The notes: generated from the sequence alone by a model not told the origin. DNA of 64,000 nucleotides from Lysobacter_K koreensis (GCF_042677045.1 NZ_JBHTIH010000008.1:1-64000), one strand, 5' to 3'. Positions 1 through 8,125 are shown, counted from the first letter of the stretch. Made by a program: numbers and translations.

Positions 1-79
1 TATAACCATCGGCGCCTACACTCGGCGCTGGGTTACCAGTCGCCCGTCGAATTCGAGCGCCAATGCGCCTAACCAGCGG

Positions 80-349
80 GTGTCCACTTTATCGAAGGAA
101 GTCCCCGTCCCTTTCCTTTTCTTGTTCCGCCGGCTGGGCTGGCTAAAGCTTTGGCAAGTTGTTCCCATGAGTGCGGCCATGGGTGGCGCCATCTCCGTGG
201 CCCTCGGCTTCGGGCACATCAGCGCCATCAACACGCTTCAACTCGTTGGCTACGGTGCGCTCACGGGCTTAGTGTTCTGGCTTGTCGCGTTCGCCGGCCC
301 GTGGCCTGACAATTCGTTCAAACCGAATCCGTTTCGCGGCTCGGCTTAG
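80..349 (+). CDS. Integron-cassette ORF, small membrane protein (5' end uncertain)
   Basis: Encodes 89 residues from a GTG at 80, with two hydrophobic stretches (about residues 27-45 and 52-73) that suggest two membrane helices. No family was recognised. The reading frame is open back to the first base of the window, so the true start may lie further left. The last twelve codons, including the stop, lie inside the attC-like site at 304-369. That is the usual way a cassette gene ends in integron arrays, so the protein tail (FKPNPFRGSA) is probably dictated by the recombination site and not by function. The role is unknown. Confidence 0.5.
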   Translation: MSTLSKEVPVPFLFLFRRLGWLKLWQVVPMSAAMGGAISVALGFGHISAINTLQLVGYGALTGLVFWLVAFAGPWPDNSFKPNPFRGSA

Positions 350-369
350 TTCAAATTCAGGCGTGAGGC
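304..369 (+). other. attC-like recombination site 1 (integron cassette)
   Basis: Begins GCCTGAC (304-310) and ends GTGAGGC (363-369), nearly complementary outer core sites. Between them lie inner arms of the AATTCGTTCAA type and a central CCG/TTTCGCGGCTCGG stem. The whole 66-bp block matches the layout of attC (59-base element) sites of the aadA cassette type. It contains the stop codon of the preceding ORF, and the next ORF starts 40 bp after it. The outer core carries G instead of A (CCTGAC), so recombination activity may be reduced. Confidence 0.75.
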
Positions 370-409
370 AGCCCACAAACGTGCCCGCATCTCATAGGGA
401 TAGCTTCAC

Positions 410-739
410 ATGGCGACGGTGATTGCCGCAGCGGCTTACTTCTTTTTGGCCTCCTTTTTGTTTACGGAGATCGTGTCGGTCCCGCAACGCCTGGCAATAC
501 CCAGAGTGAACACGGGCGGGATCTTTGGTCGGCGCGCTTCGGTGACGATGGGCGGGCTGTCCGCCCTGCTCTTGTCGGTACTTGGCCTCGCCCTTTGGTT
601 TGCCCTCTGCGTGATACCCGTTACGCTCTTTGCGGCACGTCTAAACGCAGTGGCGCCACCTCTGCTTTGGTTCTTCGTTCCGCTTGTCCTCGGCATGTTG
701 CTGAGAAAACTCACTGGGCGGCGCCGGGCCGCTGCCTAA
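410..739 (+). CDS. Integron-cassette ORF, membrane protein
   Basis: Encodes 109 residues. A hydrophobic N-terminal segment (about 1-20), a second around 48-75 and a third around 82-100 suggest three membrane helices, with a basic tail (GRRRAAA). The protein is not recognised. It sits exactly between two attC-like sites and its TAA stop falls in the outer core of the second site (GCCTAAC at 734-740), so it is a complete one-gene cassette. Cassette ORFs of this kind are commonly promoterless and expressed from the integron promoter; the integrase gene is not in this window. Confidence 0.6.
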   Translation: MATVIAAAAYFFLASFLFTEIVSVPQRLAIPRVNTGGIFGRRASVTMGGLSALLLSVLGLALWFALCVIPVTLFAARLNAVAPPLLWFFVPLVLGMLLRKLTGRRRAAA

Positions 740-793
740 CAGTTCATTCCAGCCGAAGCCGCTTCGCGGTTCGGCCTGATCCAGGCGCTAGGC
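734..793 (+). other. attC-like recombination site 2 (last of the array seen)
   Basis: A 60-bp element running from GCCTAAC (734-740) to GCTAGGC (787-793). Its central imperfect palindrome (CCGAAGCCGCTTCGCGGTTCGG) folds as the attC stem, flanked by TTCATTCCAG and TGATCCAGGC arms. The right outer core has C where the crossover T of GTTRGGC is expected, so this copy may be inactive. That would fit its position as the last cassette before non-coding sequence. Confidence 0.75.
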
Positions 794-874
794 CGCCAAT
801 CACCCTTCGAACGGTGGGCCGGGCCTCTCCACCACATCGCTCGGAGCTGCTGACCTCAGTGACCGGAACCCGCC

Positions 875-1152
875 AGTTCCACGGTCGGAGTCATCTAGTT
901 CCACGATCCGACCCTGCAAGCTCCACGGTTGGAGCTTTTGGCTCCAAGCTCGGACCCTTCGAGCTCCACGGTCGGACCTTTTAGCTCCACGCTTGGACCC
1001 TTTGAGCTCCACGGTTGGAGCTTTTGGCTCGACGCTTGGACCCCTTGAGCTCCACGGTCGGAGTTTCTAGCTCCACGCTCGGACCCTAGAGCTCCACGGT
1101 TGGAGCTTTTAGCTCCAAGCTTCGCCCCTTCGAGCTCCACGCTTGGACCTCG
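875..1152. repeat. Array of 13 degenerate 21-22 bp repeats (AGCTCCA type)
   Basis: Units start at 875, 897, 919, 941, 962, 983, 1005, 1027, 1048, 1069, 1090, 1111 and 1133, so the period is always 21 or 22 bp. Each unit opens with AGCTCCA (variants AGTTCCA, GCTCCAA, GCTCGAC), followed by a more variable 14-15 bp half. Units 3, 5, 7, 9 and 11 continue CGGTYGGAG/C, and the alternate units continue GCTTGGACCC, giving a weaker 43-bp dimer. Some units are near-perfect palindromes (AGCTCCACGGTTGGAGCT). Frameshifting unit lengths argue against coding. Function unknown. Confidence 0.85.
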
Positions 1153-1263
1153 TTGGGTCGATTGTCCGAGCTTCCGGGCTCCTCGACGGCCGTGCCCGCC
1201 CCATGGCGGTTGCTCTTGATCCCTCCTCCCCAACCGCAGCCCATGTGGCCAAACCCGAAGGGC

Positions 1264-1510
1264 GACCGGCATGGATGCCGGTCGTTTTCCGACTGAGCCA
1301 TGGATGGCGAATCGGAAAATCCGCGCAGGGCTGCGCGTGCGTCGGGAGTTCTGTCAGGGAAGGGCCTTTCTTTGGTTACTTTCTTTGGCCCTCGCAAAGA
1401 AAGTAACTCGCCTTCAGGCGAAAGCTCTTGCAGTTGTTCCTGCTGTCTTTTTGTTTTCGACAGAAGCAAACGCAACTGCCAAGACAGGATCAAGAGCTTT
1501 CGCACGCTGC
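1264..1510. repeat. Dispersed intergenic element with nested inverted repeats
   Basis: Contains a series of hairpins: ACCGGCATGGATGCCGGT at 1265-1282; CCGA...TCGG around 1290-1316; GGTTACTTTCTTTGG paired with CAAAGAAAGTAAC around 1374-1409; and a long one in which GCGAAAGCTCTTG (from 1420) pairs with CAAGAGCTTTCGC (to 1505). Sequences of this format are commonly scattered between genes in Xanthomonadaceae genomes. Short ORFs crossing it in several frames are not credible genes. Confidence 0.6.
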
Positions 1511-2013
1511 GCGCGCGAGTCACTTTGTCCTTGTCAAAAGTAACCAGAACCGCCTGCGCCGGACGCTCGCCGGAGACGATGAAGCCGCTCCCCATCGCCG
1601 CAGTGCGGCGATGACCTGCGCTCCTCGAGCAAAGGGTACGGCGCCCAAACTCGCTGTGCTCAGACAAGGGCGCCTTTTCCCCCTTTGCCCTCCGGTGCGG
1701 ACTTCGGCACATCCATGTGTCTCACCCGCTTCGCGGGCGCCTGCGGCGGTCCAAATCGTTCCAGACGATTTGTCGGCGAGCTCTACGGCGCCAGTCAAGG
1801 CGAAGAGCCTCAGAGCCACGGCAACGGCAACGGCAACGTCACTGGATCCCCGCTTTCTCGGGGATGACGAGCAAGGGCAAAGGCGATGCGAGCAAAGGCA
1901 ACGACCAACAAGGCAATGGCGACGACCTGAACCCCCTCACGTCCATGTGCCGGGCCGGCGCGCAAACCCCGCCCGTTATACTTGCGCATCGCTTCCCCAA
2001 GGCCCCGCCCCGC
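1511..2013. other. Non-coding stretch upstream of tesB
   Basis: No credible gene was found in this 500-bp stretch. It holds a low-complexity GGCAACGGCAAC run near 1818-1840 and the short hairpin CCCCGCTTTCTCGGGGATGAC near 1850-1870, a common dispersed motif in this group. Long ORFs in two frames run through it into tesB, but they are frame extensions produced by high GC. The tesB promoter must lie in the last part, though no clear -35/-10 pair was seen. Confidence 0.5.
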
Positions 2014-2937
2014 ATGACCTCCCCCGTCTCCGAGCTGATCGAACTGCTCTCGCTCGAACGCCTCGAGGACAACCTGTTCCGCGGCCAGAGCCGCGACATC
2101 GGCACCAAGTACGTGTTCGGCGGTCAGGTGCTGGGCCAGGCGCTGTCGGCGGCGCAGGCGACTATGGAAACCCCGCGCAGCGCGCACTCGCTGCATGCGT
2201 ACTTCCTCAAGGCCGGCGACATCGCCGCGCCGATCGTCTACCAGGTCGACCGCACCCGCGACGGCGGCAGCTTCTCGGTGCGACGCGTGACCGCGATCCA
2301 GCACGGCCAGCCGATCTTCTTCCTGGCCGCGTCGTTCCAGAAGGACGAGGCCGGCGGCGAGCACCAACTGTCGATGCCGGAAGTGCCCAAGCCCGAGGAC
2401 ATCGAACCCGGGCACGCGGTGCCGCCGGAGGTGATGGCGACCCTGCCGATCAAGGTCCAGCGCTGGCTGTCGCGGCAGGGGCCGTTCGAATTCCGCCACG
2501 TCTACCCGCGCGACGAGCTCAACCCGCCCAAGCGCCCGCCCTACCAGCAGGTCTGGTTCCGCCTGAGCGAGAAGGTCGGCGACGCGCCGGAGCTGCACCG
2601 CGCGCTGCTCGCCTACGCGTCGGACTTCCACCTGCTCGGCACCGCGACGTTCCCGCACGGGATCAGCTACTACCAGCCGAACGTGCAGATGGCCTCGCTC
2701 GATCACGCGCTGTGGTTCCACCGCCCGTTCCGCGCCGACGACTGGCTGCTGTACTCGATCGACAGCCCCAGCGCGCAGGACGCGCGTGGCCTGGCGCGCG
2801 GGCAGATCTTCGACCGCCACGGCCGGCTGGTCGCCAGCACCGCGCAGGAAGGCCTGATTCGCGTGGTGGAAGCCAACGACGCTCCGCCTGCACGCGTGGT
2901 CGACGATGACGCCGCGCACGTGCCGGCGAAGGGCTGA
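2014..2937 (+). CDS. tesB: Acyl-CoA thioesterase II
   Basis: Encodes 307 residues, close to the usual 285-300 of TesB. The family hydrolyses medium- and long-chain acyl-CoA to free fatty acid and CoA in the cytoplasm. Two hotdog domains are visible: the N-terminal one with the FGGQVLGQALSAAQATM signature (about residues 31-45), and the C-terminal one with SLDHALWFHRPFRADDWLLY, the family's catalytic-region motif. The ATG at 2014 was chosen because the conserved N-terminus begins there and upstream codons are low-complexity repeat. The stop is 4 bp before the next gene, suggesting co-transcription. Confidence 0.93.
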   Translation: MTSPVSELIELLSLERLEDNLFRGQSRDIGTKYVFGGQVLGQALSAAQATMETPRSAHSLHAYFLKAGDIAAPIVYQVDRTRDGGSFSVRRVTAIQHGQPIFFLAASFQKDEAGGEHQLSMPEVPKPEDIEPGHAVPPEVMATLPIKVQRWLSRQGPFEFRHVYPRDELNPPKRPPYQQVWFRLSEKVGDAPELHRALLAYASDFHLLGTATFPHGISYYQPNVQMASLDHALWFHRPFRADDWLLYSIDSPSAQDARGLARGQIFDRHGRLVASTAQEGLIRVVEANDAPPARVVDDDAAHVPAKG

Positions 2938-2941
2938 CCGC

Positions 2942-3763
2942 ATGCGCCAGGTCTTCAGCAGTCCCCGCCTCGAGAACGTCGAAGCCGTCGCGCAGCTGAT
3001 GCGCGAAGCCGGCATCGAGGTGCGCATCAGCAACGGCCGCTCGTACAAGGGCAACCGCCGCGGCGCCTTCAGCTATACCGACGCCGAGGCGCCGAAGCCG
3101 GCGGTGTGGGTGGTGCAGTCCGAGGACCAGGTCAAGGCGCGCGAGATCCTGCGTGCGGCCGGGTTGATCGACTCCACCCGCCCCAGCGACAGCTTCACCA
3201 CGCCGACGTTCCGCTTCGAGCCGCAGACCCAGGTCAGGACCTCGGCGCAGAAGCGCATGTTCCGCATCAAGATGACGCTGATCGGCGGCATCGTGCTGGT
3301 CGCGGGCATGGCGCTGGTGCGCGGCATCAACACCAAGCCGGCGCCGGCGCTGGCGCTGCCGCCGTTCGACGGCACGATCGGCGCGACCTTGCCGCCGATC
3401 GCACGCGCGGTGTTCGCGAAGGAAATCGCCGCGATCAAGATGCCGATGCTGTGCCTGGCGGTGGACGGCAAGGACGCGTCGACCGAGCTGATCGGCCAGC
3501 TGTCGACGCCGGCCAAGCCCATCGTGCCGGCCTCGCACTGCGTGCGGGTGGCCGACGAGGAGCGCGGCAGCTACCACCAGCACACGGGCCGCGAGGCGGC
3601 GTTCGTCGAGGTCCACGCGTTCCGGCCGTCGGCGCCCGACGTCGGGCAGATCGAGTTCAGCGCCTACCACCACCGCATGTGGGCCAGCTACAAGACCCTC
3701 GAGGTGCGCCGCATCCAAGACACCTGGCAGGTGGTGCGGGTGATCAAGCACGTGGCGACCTGA
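2942..3763 (+). CDS. DUF2007-domain membrane-anchored protein
   Basis: Encodes 273 residues. The N-terminal 80 residues (MRQVFSSPRLENVEAVAQLM onward, with the WVVQSEDQVKAREIL stretch) resemble the DUF2007 ferredoxin-like fold found in small putative signal-transducing proteins. A single membrane helix follows at about 109-125, then a region of about 145 residues that I cannot place, which contains two cysteines and would be periplasmic. The start is 4 bp after tesB, so translation is probably coupled. The role is unknown; the DUF2007 call is by eye. Confidence 0.7.
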   Translation: MRQVFSSPRLENVEAVAQLMREAGIEVRISNGRSYKGNRRGAFSYTDAEAPKPAVWVVQSEDQVKAREILRAAGLIDSTRPSDSFTTPTFRFEPQTQVRTSAQKRMFRIKMTLIGGIVLVAGMALVRGINTKPAPALALPPFDGTIGATLPPIARAVFAKEIAAIKMPMLCLAVDGKDASTELIGQLSTPAKPIVPASHCVRVADEERGSYHQHTGREAAFVEVHAFRPSAPDVGQIEFSAYHHRMWASYKTLEVRRIQDTWQVVRVIKHVAT

Positions 3764-3856
3764 GCGCGAGCGACGCTCCAGCAGGCCGCCGGTCACATTT
3801 GCCGCGGTTCGCCGTCCCGTAAGGCAATTGCCAACAGACGCCGTGCGGGACCGCCC

Positions 3857-5080
3857 ATGAACGCCGAGACCATCGAAGGCCTGATCCACCACGAGCTGCC
3901 GGCCGCGGCCGACGGCGACCGGCATGCGTACTCGCGGATCGTCGCGGCGTGCCAGAACGCGGTGACCGGGCTGGCGCTGGCGATCGTGCGCGACGTGCCG
4001 GCCAGCGAGGACATCGCCCAGGAGGCGTTCCTCAATGCCTGGAACAACCTGCGGCGGCTGCAGAACCCGACCAGCTTCCTGCCGTGGCTGCGCGAGATAA
4101 CCCGCAACCTCGCCCGCGACCACCTGCGCAACGCGCGCCGGTTCGCGCGCGAGGTCGCCGATGCCGACGAGGTGATCGCCGCGGTCGCCGACCCGGGGCC
4201 GGGGCCGGCCGAGCACTTGATCGAGCACGAACGCCAGCACGCGGCCGCGGAACTGATCTCGGCGTTGCCCGACGACAGCCGCGAGGTGCTGCTGCTGTAC
4301 TACCGCGAGGGCCAGAGTTCGCAGCAGGTCGCCGCCCTGCTCGGACTGAGCGACGCGGCCGTGCGCAAGCGGCTGTCGCGGGCGCGCGCGACGGTGCGAT
4401 CGGAACTGCTCGCGCGCTTCAGCGCGTTCGCCTGCGACAGCGCGCCGTCGGCGGCGTTCACCGCGATGGTGGCGACCGCGCTCGGGGTGGCCAGCCCGAC
4501 CGCCACGGCGGCGATCGCGGTCAGCGCGCTCGGCGCCGGCGCGGTGGGCTCGGGGGTCGGCAAGCTGGGTGCGGGCGGCGTCGGTGCGGGTGTCTCGGCC
4601 GGCGTCGCCGGCGGCGCGGCCGGCGGCGGCTTCAGCTACCTGGTCGATGCGGCGATGCGTTACGACGTGGTGCTGGTCGCGTCGCTCGCCGGCGTGCTCG
4701 CTTCGTACCTGGGCGGCCGCTACCTGCTGCGCTTCGCCGGCAACGAACGCGAGCGGGCCGCGATCAACCGCTTCGTCCGCAACATCACCGCGATCACCGC
4801 GGTGTTTTGTGTCGGAGCGGCGGCGCTGGTGGTACTCACCCGCGGCTGGATCCCGATCACCGCGTTCGCGATCGCCTCGCTGGCGGTCCTGAACTACCAG
4901 TACCTGGTGCCGCTGCCGCGGATCATGGCGCCGTGCTTCGCGCGCGCGGCGCGGCGCAGCGGCGCCTACCAACCGCCACGGATGTATCGCTACTGCTTCG
5001 GCTCGTCGGCCGTGTGGATCAGCTCGGTCTTCGCGCTGGCCGGGCTGCTGCATGCGCTGGCCGAGGCGGGACGGTTCTGA
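3857..5080 (+). CDS. ECF sigma factor fused to a C-terminal membrane domain
   Basis: Encodes 407 residues, about twice the length of an ordinary ECF sigma factor. Region 2 (about 20-95, with DIAQEAFLNAWNNLRRL) and region 4 (about 130-185, with the helix-turn-helix SSQQVAALLGLSDAAVRKRL) are intact. They are followed by a Gly/Ala-rich stretch (about 200-260) and about four hydrophobic helices (about 270-290, 308-328, 331-351, 381-402). No separate anti-sigma gene lies next to it, so the membrane part may sequester or sense in cis. This is inference; ECF groups with C-terminal membrane extensions are known. It ends just before a bidirectional terminator. Confidence 0.85.
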   Translation: MNAETIEGLIHHELPAAADGDRHAYSRIVAACQNAVTGLALAIVRDVPASEDIAQEAFLNAWNNLRRLQNPTSFLPWLREITRNLARDHLRNARRFAREVADADEVIAAVADPGPGPAEHLIEHERQHAAAELISALPDDSREVLLLYYREGQSSQQVAALLGLSDAAVRKRLSRARATVRSELLARFSAFACDSAPSAAFTAMVATALGVASPTATAAIAVSALGAGAVGSGVGKLGAGGVGAGVSAGVAGGAAGGGFSYLVDAAMRYDVVLVASLAGVLASYLGGRYLLRFAGNERERAAINRFVRNITAITAVFCVGAAALVVLTRGWIPITAFAIASLAVLNYQYLVPLPRIMAPCFARAARRSGAYQPPRMYRYCFGSSAVWISSVFALAGLLHALAEAGRF

Positions 5081-5091
5081 GCACGCAAAAA

Positions 5092-5130
5092 AAGACCCGT
5101 GCCGCGGAGACCCGACACGGGTTAGGTGAG
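5092..5130. terminator. Bidirectional terminator between convergent genes
   Basis: The stem ACCCGTGCCG/CGACACGGGT is flanked by AAAAAAAG on the left and GAGTCTTTCTT on the right. It lies between the sigma-factor gene (plus strand) and the EF-hand gene (minus strand), so it can serve both. Confidence 0.75.
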
Positions 5131-5175
5131 TCTTTCTTGTTACTGGTTAGCTGACCGCACCGCGACGTGGAAAGT

Positions 5176-5850
5176 TCAACGGCGCGGCGAATGCCGCAGG
5201 TCGGCACGGGTCAGGAAGCCGTCGCGATCCTCGTCCATGAAGGCGAACGACTTCGCCAGCCGCGGCATCTTCTCGCCGACCTCGAGACGGCTCAGCTTGC
5301 CGTCGCGGTTGAGGTCGGCGGCGGTGAAGTGTTCCTCGAAGCGCTTGGCGCGTTCGGCGTCGCGCTGCAGGCGCAGGCGCTCGTGGTGGGCGTGCAGTTC
5401 GCTGCGCACCACGTAGCCGTCGCGGTTGCCGTCGATCTGCGCGAATTGCTCGCCGATCCGCGGCGATCCGGCCGCCTCGGCGCGGCTGATGCGGCCGTCG
5501 CCGTCGCCGTCGAGTTGGGCGCCGCCCGCCATGCCGCCGTGGTGGCCACGCTTGCCCTTCCATTGCGGCCGCTCGCTGCGGTCGAGCCGGCCGTCGCGGT
5601 TCTTGTCGAGCGCGTCGAACTTGCCGGCCAGGCGCGGGTGCGCGGCGGCTTCGGCGCGGTCGATCACGCCGTCGTTGTTGCTGTCGACCTTCATCATCGA
5701 GCGCTGCGGGCCGGCGCCGTGGTCGCCGCCGGGCGTGGCCTGCGGTGCGGCGACGGCGATACCGGCGATCGCGCAGGCAATCGTGCTGGCCAGCAGCGTC
5801 GCGAGCAGCACGCGGCGGGTCGGGATCCGGCTCGGGTGGGTCGTGTTCAT
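5176..5850 (-). CDS. Secreted EF-hand calcium-binding protein
   Basis: Encodes 224 residues. A signal peptide is present: basic RIPTRR, a hydrophobic core, then AVAAP. Six EF-hand type loops follow, recognisable as DSNNDGVID, DKNRDGRLD, DGDGDGRIS, DGNRDGYVV, DLNRDGKLS and DEDRDGFLT, each with D-x-D/N-x-DG spacing. It is therefore probably a periplasmic or exported calcium binder; the partner is unknown. The ATG at 5850 was chosen over upstream codons because an AGGAG sits at the right distance and the signal peptide starts there. Confidence 0.85.
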   Translation of the reverse strand: MNTTHPSRIPTRRVLLATLLASTIACAIAGIAVAAPQATPGGDHGAGPQRSMMKVDSNNDGVIDRAEAAAHPRLAGKFDALDKNRDGRLDRSERPQWKGKRGHHGGMAGGAQLDGDGDGRISRAEAAGSPRIGEQFAQIDGNRDGYVVRSELHAHHERLRLQRDAERAKRFEEHFTAADLNRDGKLSRLEVGEKMPRLAKSFAFMDEDRDGFLTRADLRHSPRR

Positions 5851-5980
5851 GCGGAACTCCTGCGAAGGGCAACCGGATGGCGCCGATGCAGAGAAAACGC
5901 CCGCACCCACGCCCGGTTGACAGCCGCGTCCGCGTTGTTCAGTTGCACAGCCACCCAATTGCCGGCGCTATGCTGCAGCC

Positions 5981-6736
5981 ATGGGCAACGACCACCAGGA
6001 TCCGGACGACCTGCGCCTGTTCCACACCGGCGAGCACGCCTGCGGCTACTGGCCGGACCGGGTCGCGCGCGACCTAGTGCTCGACCCGCGCGACCCGCGC
6101 CTGGCGCGCTGGTATCCGATGGCGCTGGGCTGGGGTTTCCGCCGTTCCGGCGACATCGTCTACCGCCCGCATTGCGCCGGCTGCCGCGCCTGCATCGCGG
6201 TGCGGATCCCGGTCGACCGCTTCGTGCCCGACCGCAGCCAGCGCCGCTGCCTGGCGCGCAACGCCGACGTCGAACTGCGCGTGTGCTCGACCCAGCGGAC
6301 CGACGAGCAACTCGTGCTGTACCGCCGCTACCTGGCCGCGCGCCACGCCGGCGGCGGCATGGACGGGCACGGCGCCAGCGAATTCGACCAGTTCCTGATC
6401 GGCAGCTGGAGCGAGGGCCGCTTCCTGGAGTTGCGCCAGACCGCCGCGCACGGCCCGGGCCGGCTGCTGGCGGTCGCGGTCACCGACGTCATCGAAACCG
6501 CGTTGTCGGCGGTGTACACGTTCTACGACCCGGATCCGGCGCTCGCCGCGCGCGGGCTGGGCACGCTGGCGATCCTGCAGCAGCTGCAATGGGCGCGGCG
6601 CGAACAGCGCAGCCACCTGTACCTCGGCTACTGGATCGCCGGGCATCGCAAGATGGACTACAAGCGCCGCTTCCGGCCGCTGGAAGGATTCGACGGCCGC
6701 AGCTGGCACGAACTCGATGCGGAAGACTTCGCATGA
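5981..6736 (+). CDS. bpt: Aspartate/glutamate leucyl-tRNA-protein transferase
   Basis: Encodes 251 residues, full length for the bacterial Bpt/ATE family. The family transfers leucine from Leu-tRNA to N-terminal Asp or Glu, feeding proteins into the N-degron pathway to ClpAP. Visible family features are the N-terminal H-x4-C-GYW segment (HTGEHACGYWP), the cysteine pair HCAGCRACIAVRI, the SAVYTFYDPD segment and the C-terminal YLGYWIAGHRKMDYKRRF block. The gene overlaps the next one by an ATGA. Confidence 0.92.
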   Translation: MGNDHQDPDDLRLFHTGEHACGYWPDRVARDLVLDPRDPRLARWYPMALGWGFRRSGDIVYRPHCAGCRACIAVRIPVDRFVPDRSQRRCLARNADVELRVCSTQRTDEQLVLYRRYLAARHAGGGMDGHGASEFDQFLIGSWSEGRFLELRQTAAHGPGRLLAVAVTDVIETALSAVYTFYDPDPALAARGLGTLAILQQLQWARREQRSHLYLGYWIAGHRKMDYKRRFRPLEGFDGRSWHELDAEDFA

Positions 6737-8037
6737 GGTTGGGATGGGTGGCGTCGCGCTGCCGCCACGCCCGCAGCGGCCGCCGATGGCGCATCGCACT
6801 GCTTGCCGCGACCGCCGCGATCACCGTACTGCTGGCCGGCTGCGTGCGCATCGCCGTGCACGGCGACCCGGAGGCCTGGGCGCGGCAGACGGCCCGCGAC
6901 ATGGAAGGAACGATCGGCATGCTGGTTCCGCTGCGCGTGGCGACCTACAACACCTCGCTGTACGACGACGCCCCCGGCGGGCTGGTGCGCCGGCTCGAAG
7001 CCGGCGACGGCAAGGCGCGCAAGATCGCCGCGGTGCTGCAGCGCGTGCGTCCGGATCTGGTGCTGCTCAACGAGTTCGACTACGACCCGCGGCACCGCGC
7101 CGCGGACCTGTTCCAGCGCGATTACCTCGAGGTTGCGCAGGCGGGCGGCGGCAAGGCCTTGCGCTATCCGTACCGCTACCTGGCGCCGGTCAACACCGGG
7201 GTGCCGAGCGGGCTCGACCTGGACCGCGATGGCAGCACGACCGGGCAAAATCGTGCGCGCGGCAACGACGCCTGGGGCTACGGCCTGCACCCGGGCCAGT
7301 ACGGGATGCTGGTGCTGTCGCGGTATCCGATCGACGACGCCGCGTCGCGCACGTTCCAGTTGTTCAAGTGGAGCGCGCTGCCGGCGGCACGCCAGCCGCG
7401 CGACCCGGCCACCGGCGCGCCCTGGTACATGCCTGCGGTGTGGTCGCAGCTGCGGCTGTCGTCGAAATCGCATTGGGACGTGCCGGTGCGCACGCCGCTG
7501 GGCACGCTGCACCTGCTCGCCGCCCACCCGACGCCGCCGGTGTTCGACGGCCCCGAGGACCGCAACGGCGCGCGCAATTTCGATGAGATCAAGCTGTGGG
7601 CGCAGTACCTGTCGGCCGGTGACCAGCCGTGGCTGTGCGATGGCCAGGGCCGCTGCGGCGGACTGCCCGGCGATGCGCGGTTCGTGATCGCCGGCGACTA
7701 CAACGCCGACCCCAGCGACGGCGCCGGCCTGCCCGGCGCGATCGCGCAGTTGCTGTCGCACCCGCGCGTCGATGCGCGCGTGGTGCCGCGCAGCGCCGGC
7801 GCGGTCGAGCGCGCCGCGGACCGCGCGTTGCCGCGCACCGGCGATGTCGGCAGCCACACCGGCGATTTCGGCGCGCAGGCCGGCACGTTGCGGCTCGACT
7901 ACCTGCTGCCGTCGCGCGGCTTGGCGGTGCGCGACGCGGGCGTGTTCTGGCCGATCAGCGGCAGCGCCGACGCGGCATTGGTCGACGCGAGCGACCACCA
8001 CCTGGTGTGGCTGGACCTGGGCGGCGCGGCGCGGTAG
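6733..8037 (+). CDS. Endonuclease/exonuclease/phosphatase-family lipoprotein
   Basis: Encodes 434 residues starting at the ATG of an ATGA overlap with bpt. A hydrophobic N-terminus ends in the lipobox LLAGC, so the protein is probably a lipoprotein. The body carries metal-dependent EEP-fold motifs: RVATYNTSLYDD, the metal-binding glutamate in LVLLNEFDYD, GDYNADPSD, and the terminal DASDHHLVWLDL. This is the DNase I-like superfamily, which cleaves phosphodiesters or phosphomonoesters. The substrate cannot be told from sequence; a secreted nuclease or phosphatase is plausible. Confidence 0.85.
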   Translation: MRLGWVASRCRHARSGRRWRIALLAATAAITVLLAGCVRIAVHGDPEAWARQTARDMEGTIGMLVPLRVATYNTSLYDDAPGGLVRRLEAGDGKARKIAAVLQRVRPDLVLLNEFDYDPRHRAADLFQRDYLEVAQAGGGKALRYPYRYLAPVNTGVPSGLDLDRDGSTTGQNRARGNDAWGYGLHPGQYGMLVLSRYPIDDAASRTFQLFKWSALPAARQPRDPATGAPWYMPAVWSQLRLSSKSHWDVPVRTPLGTLHLLAAHPTPPVFDGPEDRNGARNFDEIKLWAQYLSAGDQPWLCDGQGRCGGLPGDARFVIAGDYNADPSDGAGLPGAIAQLLSHPRVDARVVPRSAGAVERAADRALPRTGDVGSHTGDFGAQAGTLRLDYLLPSRGLAVRDAGVFWPISGSADAALVDASDHHLVWLDLGGAAR

Positions 8038-8040
8038 TCC

Positions 8041-8114
8041 GTGCCTGCAGTGCCGAGCCTGCGCGGCACGGCCGTGTCGTTCGCGCGAGACGCGTGCCGA
8101 GCGGGCTCGGCACT
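8041..8114. repeat. Inverted intergenic repeat (GTGCCGAGC type), copy 1
   Basis: GCAGTGCCGAGCC pairs with CGGGCTCGGCACTACAA, separated by about 40 bp that include a weaker inner pairing. The same format recurs at 24955-25022. The element lies between the convergent EEP-family gene and the purT-linked ORF and may also act as a terminator. Confidence 0.6.
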
Positions 8115-8125
8115 ACAACCGCGGA

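Noticed and set aside
55..80. A third attC site at the left edge (GCCTAAC at 66-72)
   Set aside because: Only one core-like heptamer is present; matching inner arms and a right core are not visible.
875..1152. CRISPR array
   Set aside because: Units of 21-22 bp follow one another without spacers, vary throughout and have no cas genes nearby.
1428..1980. Small ORFs in several frames in the leader of tesB
   Set aside because: They arise from dispersed inverted repeats and low-complexity sequence; no Shine-Dalgarno or coding pattern.
2663..5053. Long minus-strand ORF (about 796 aa) opposite tesB, the DUF2007 gene and the sigma factor
   Set aside because: Composition is extreme in Arg, Ala, Gly and Asp without any domain; it is an antisense shadow of real genes in high-GC DNA.
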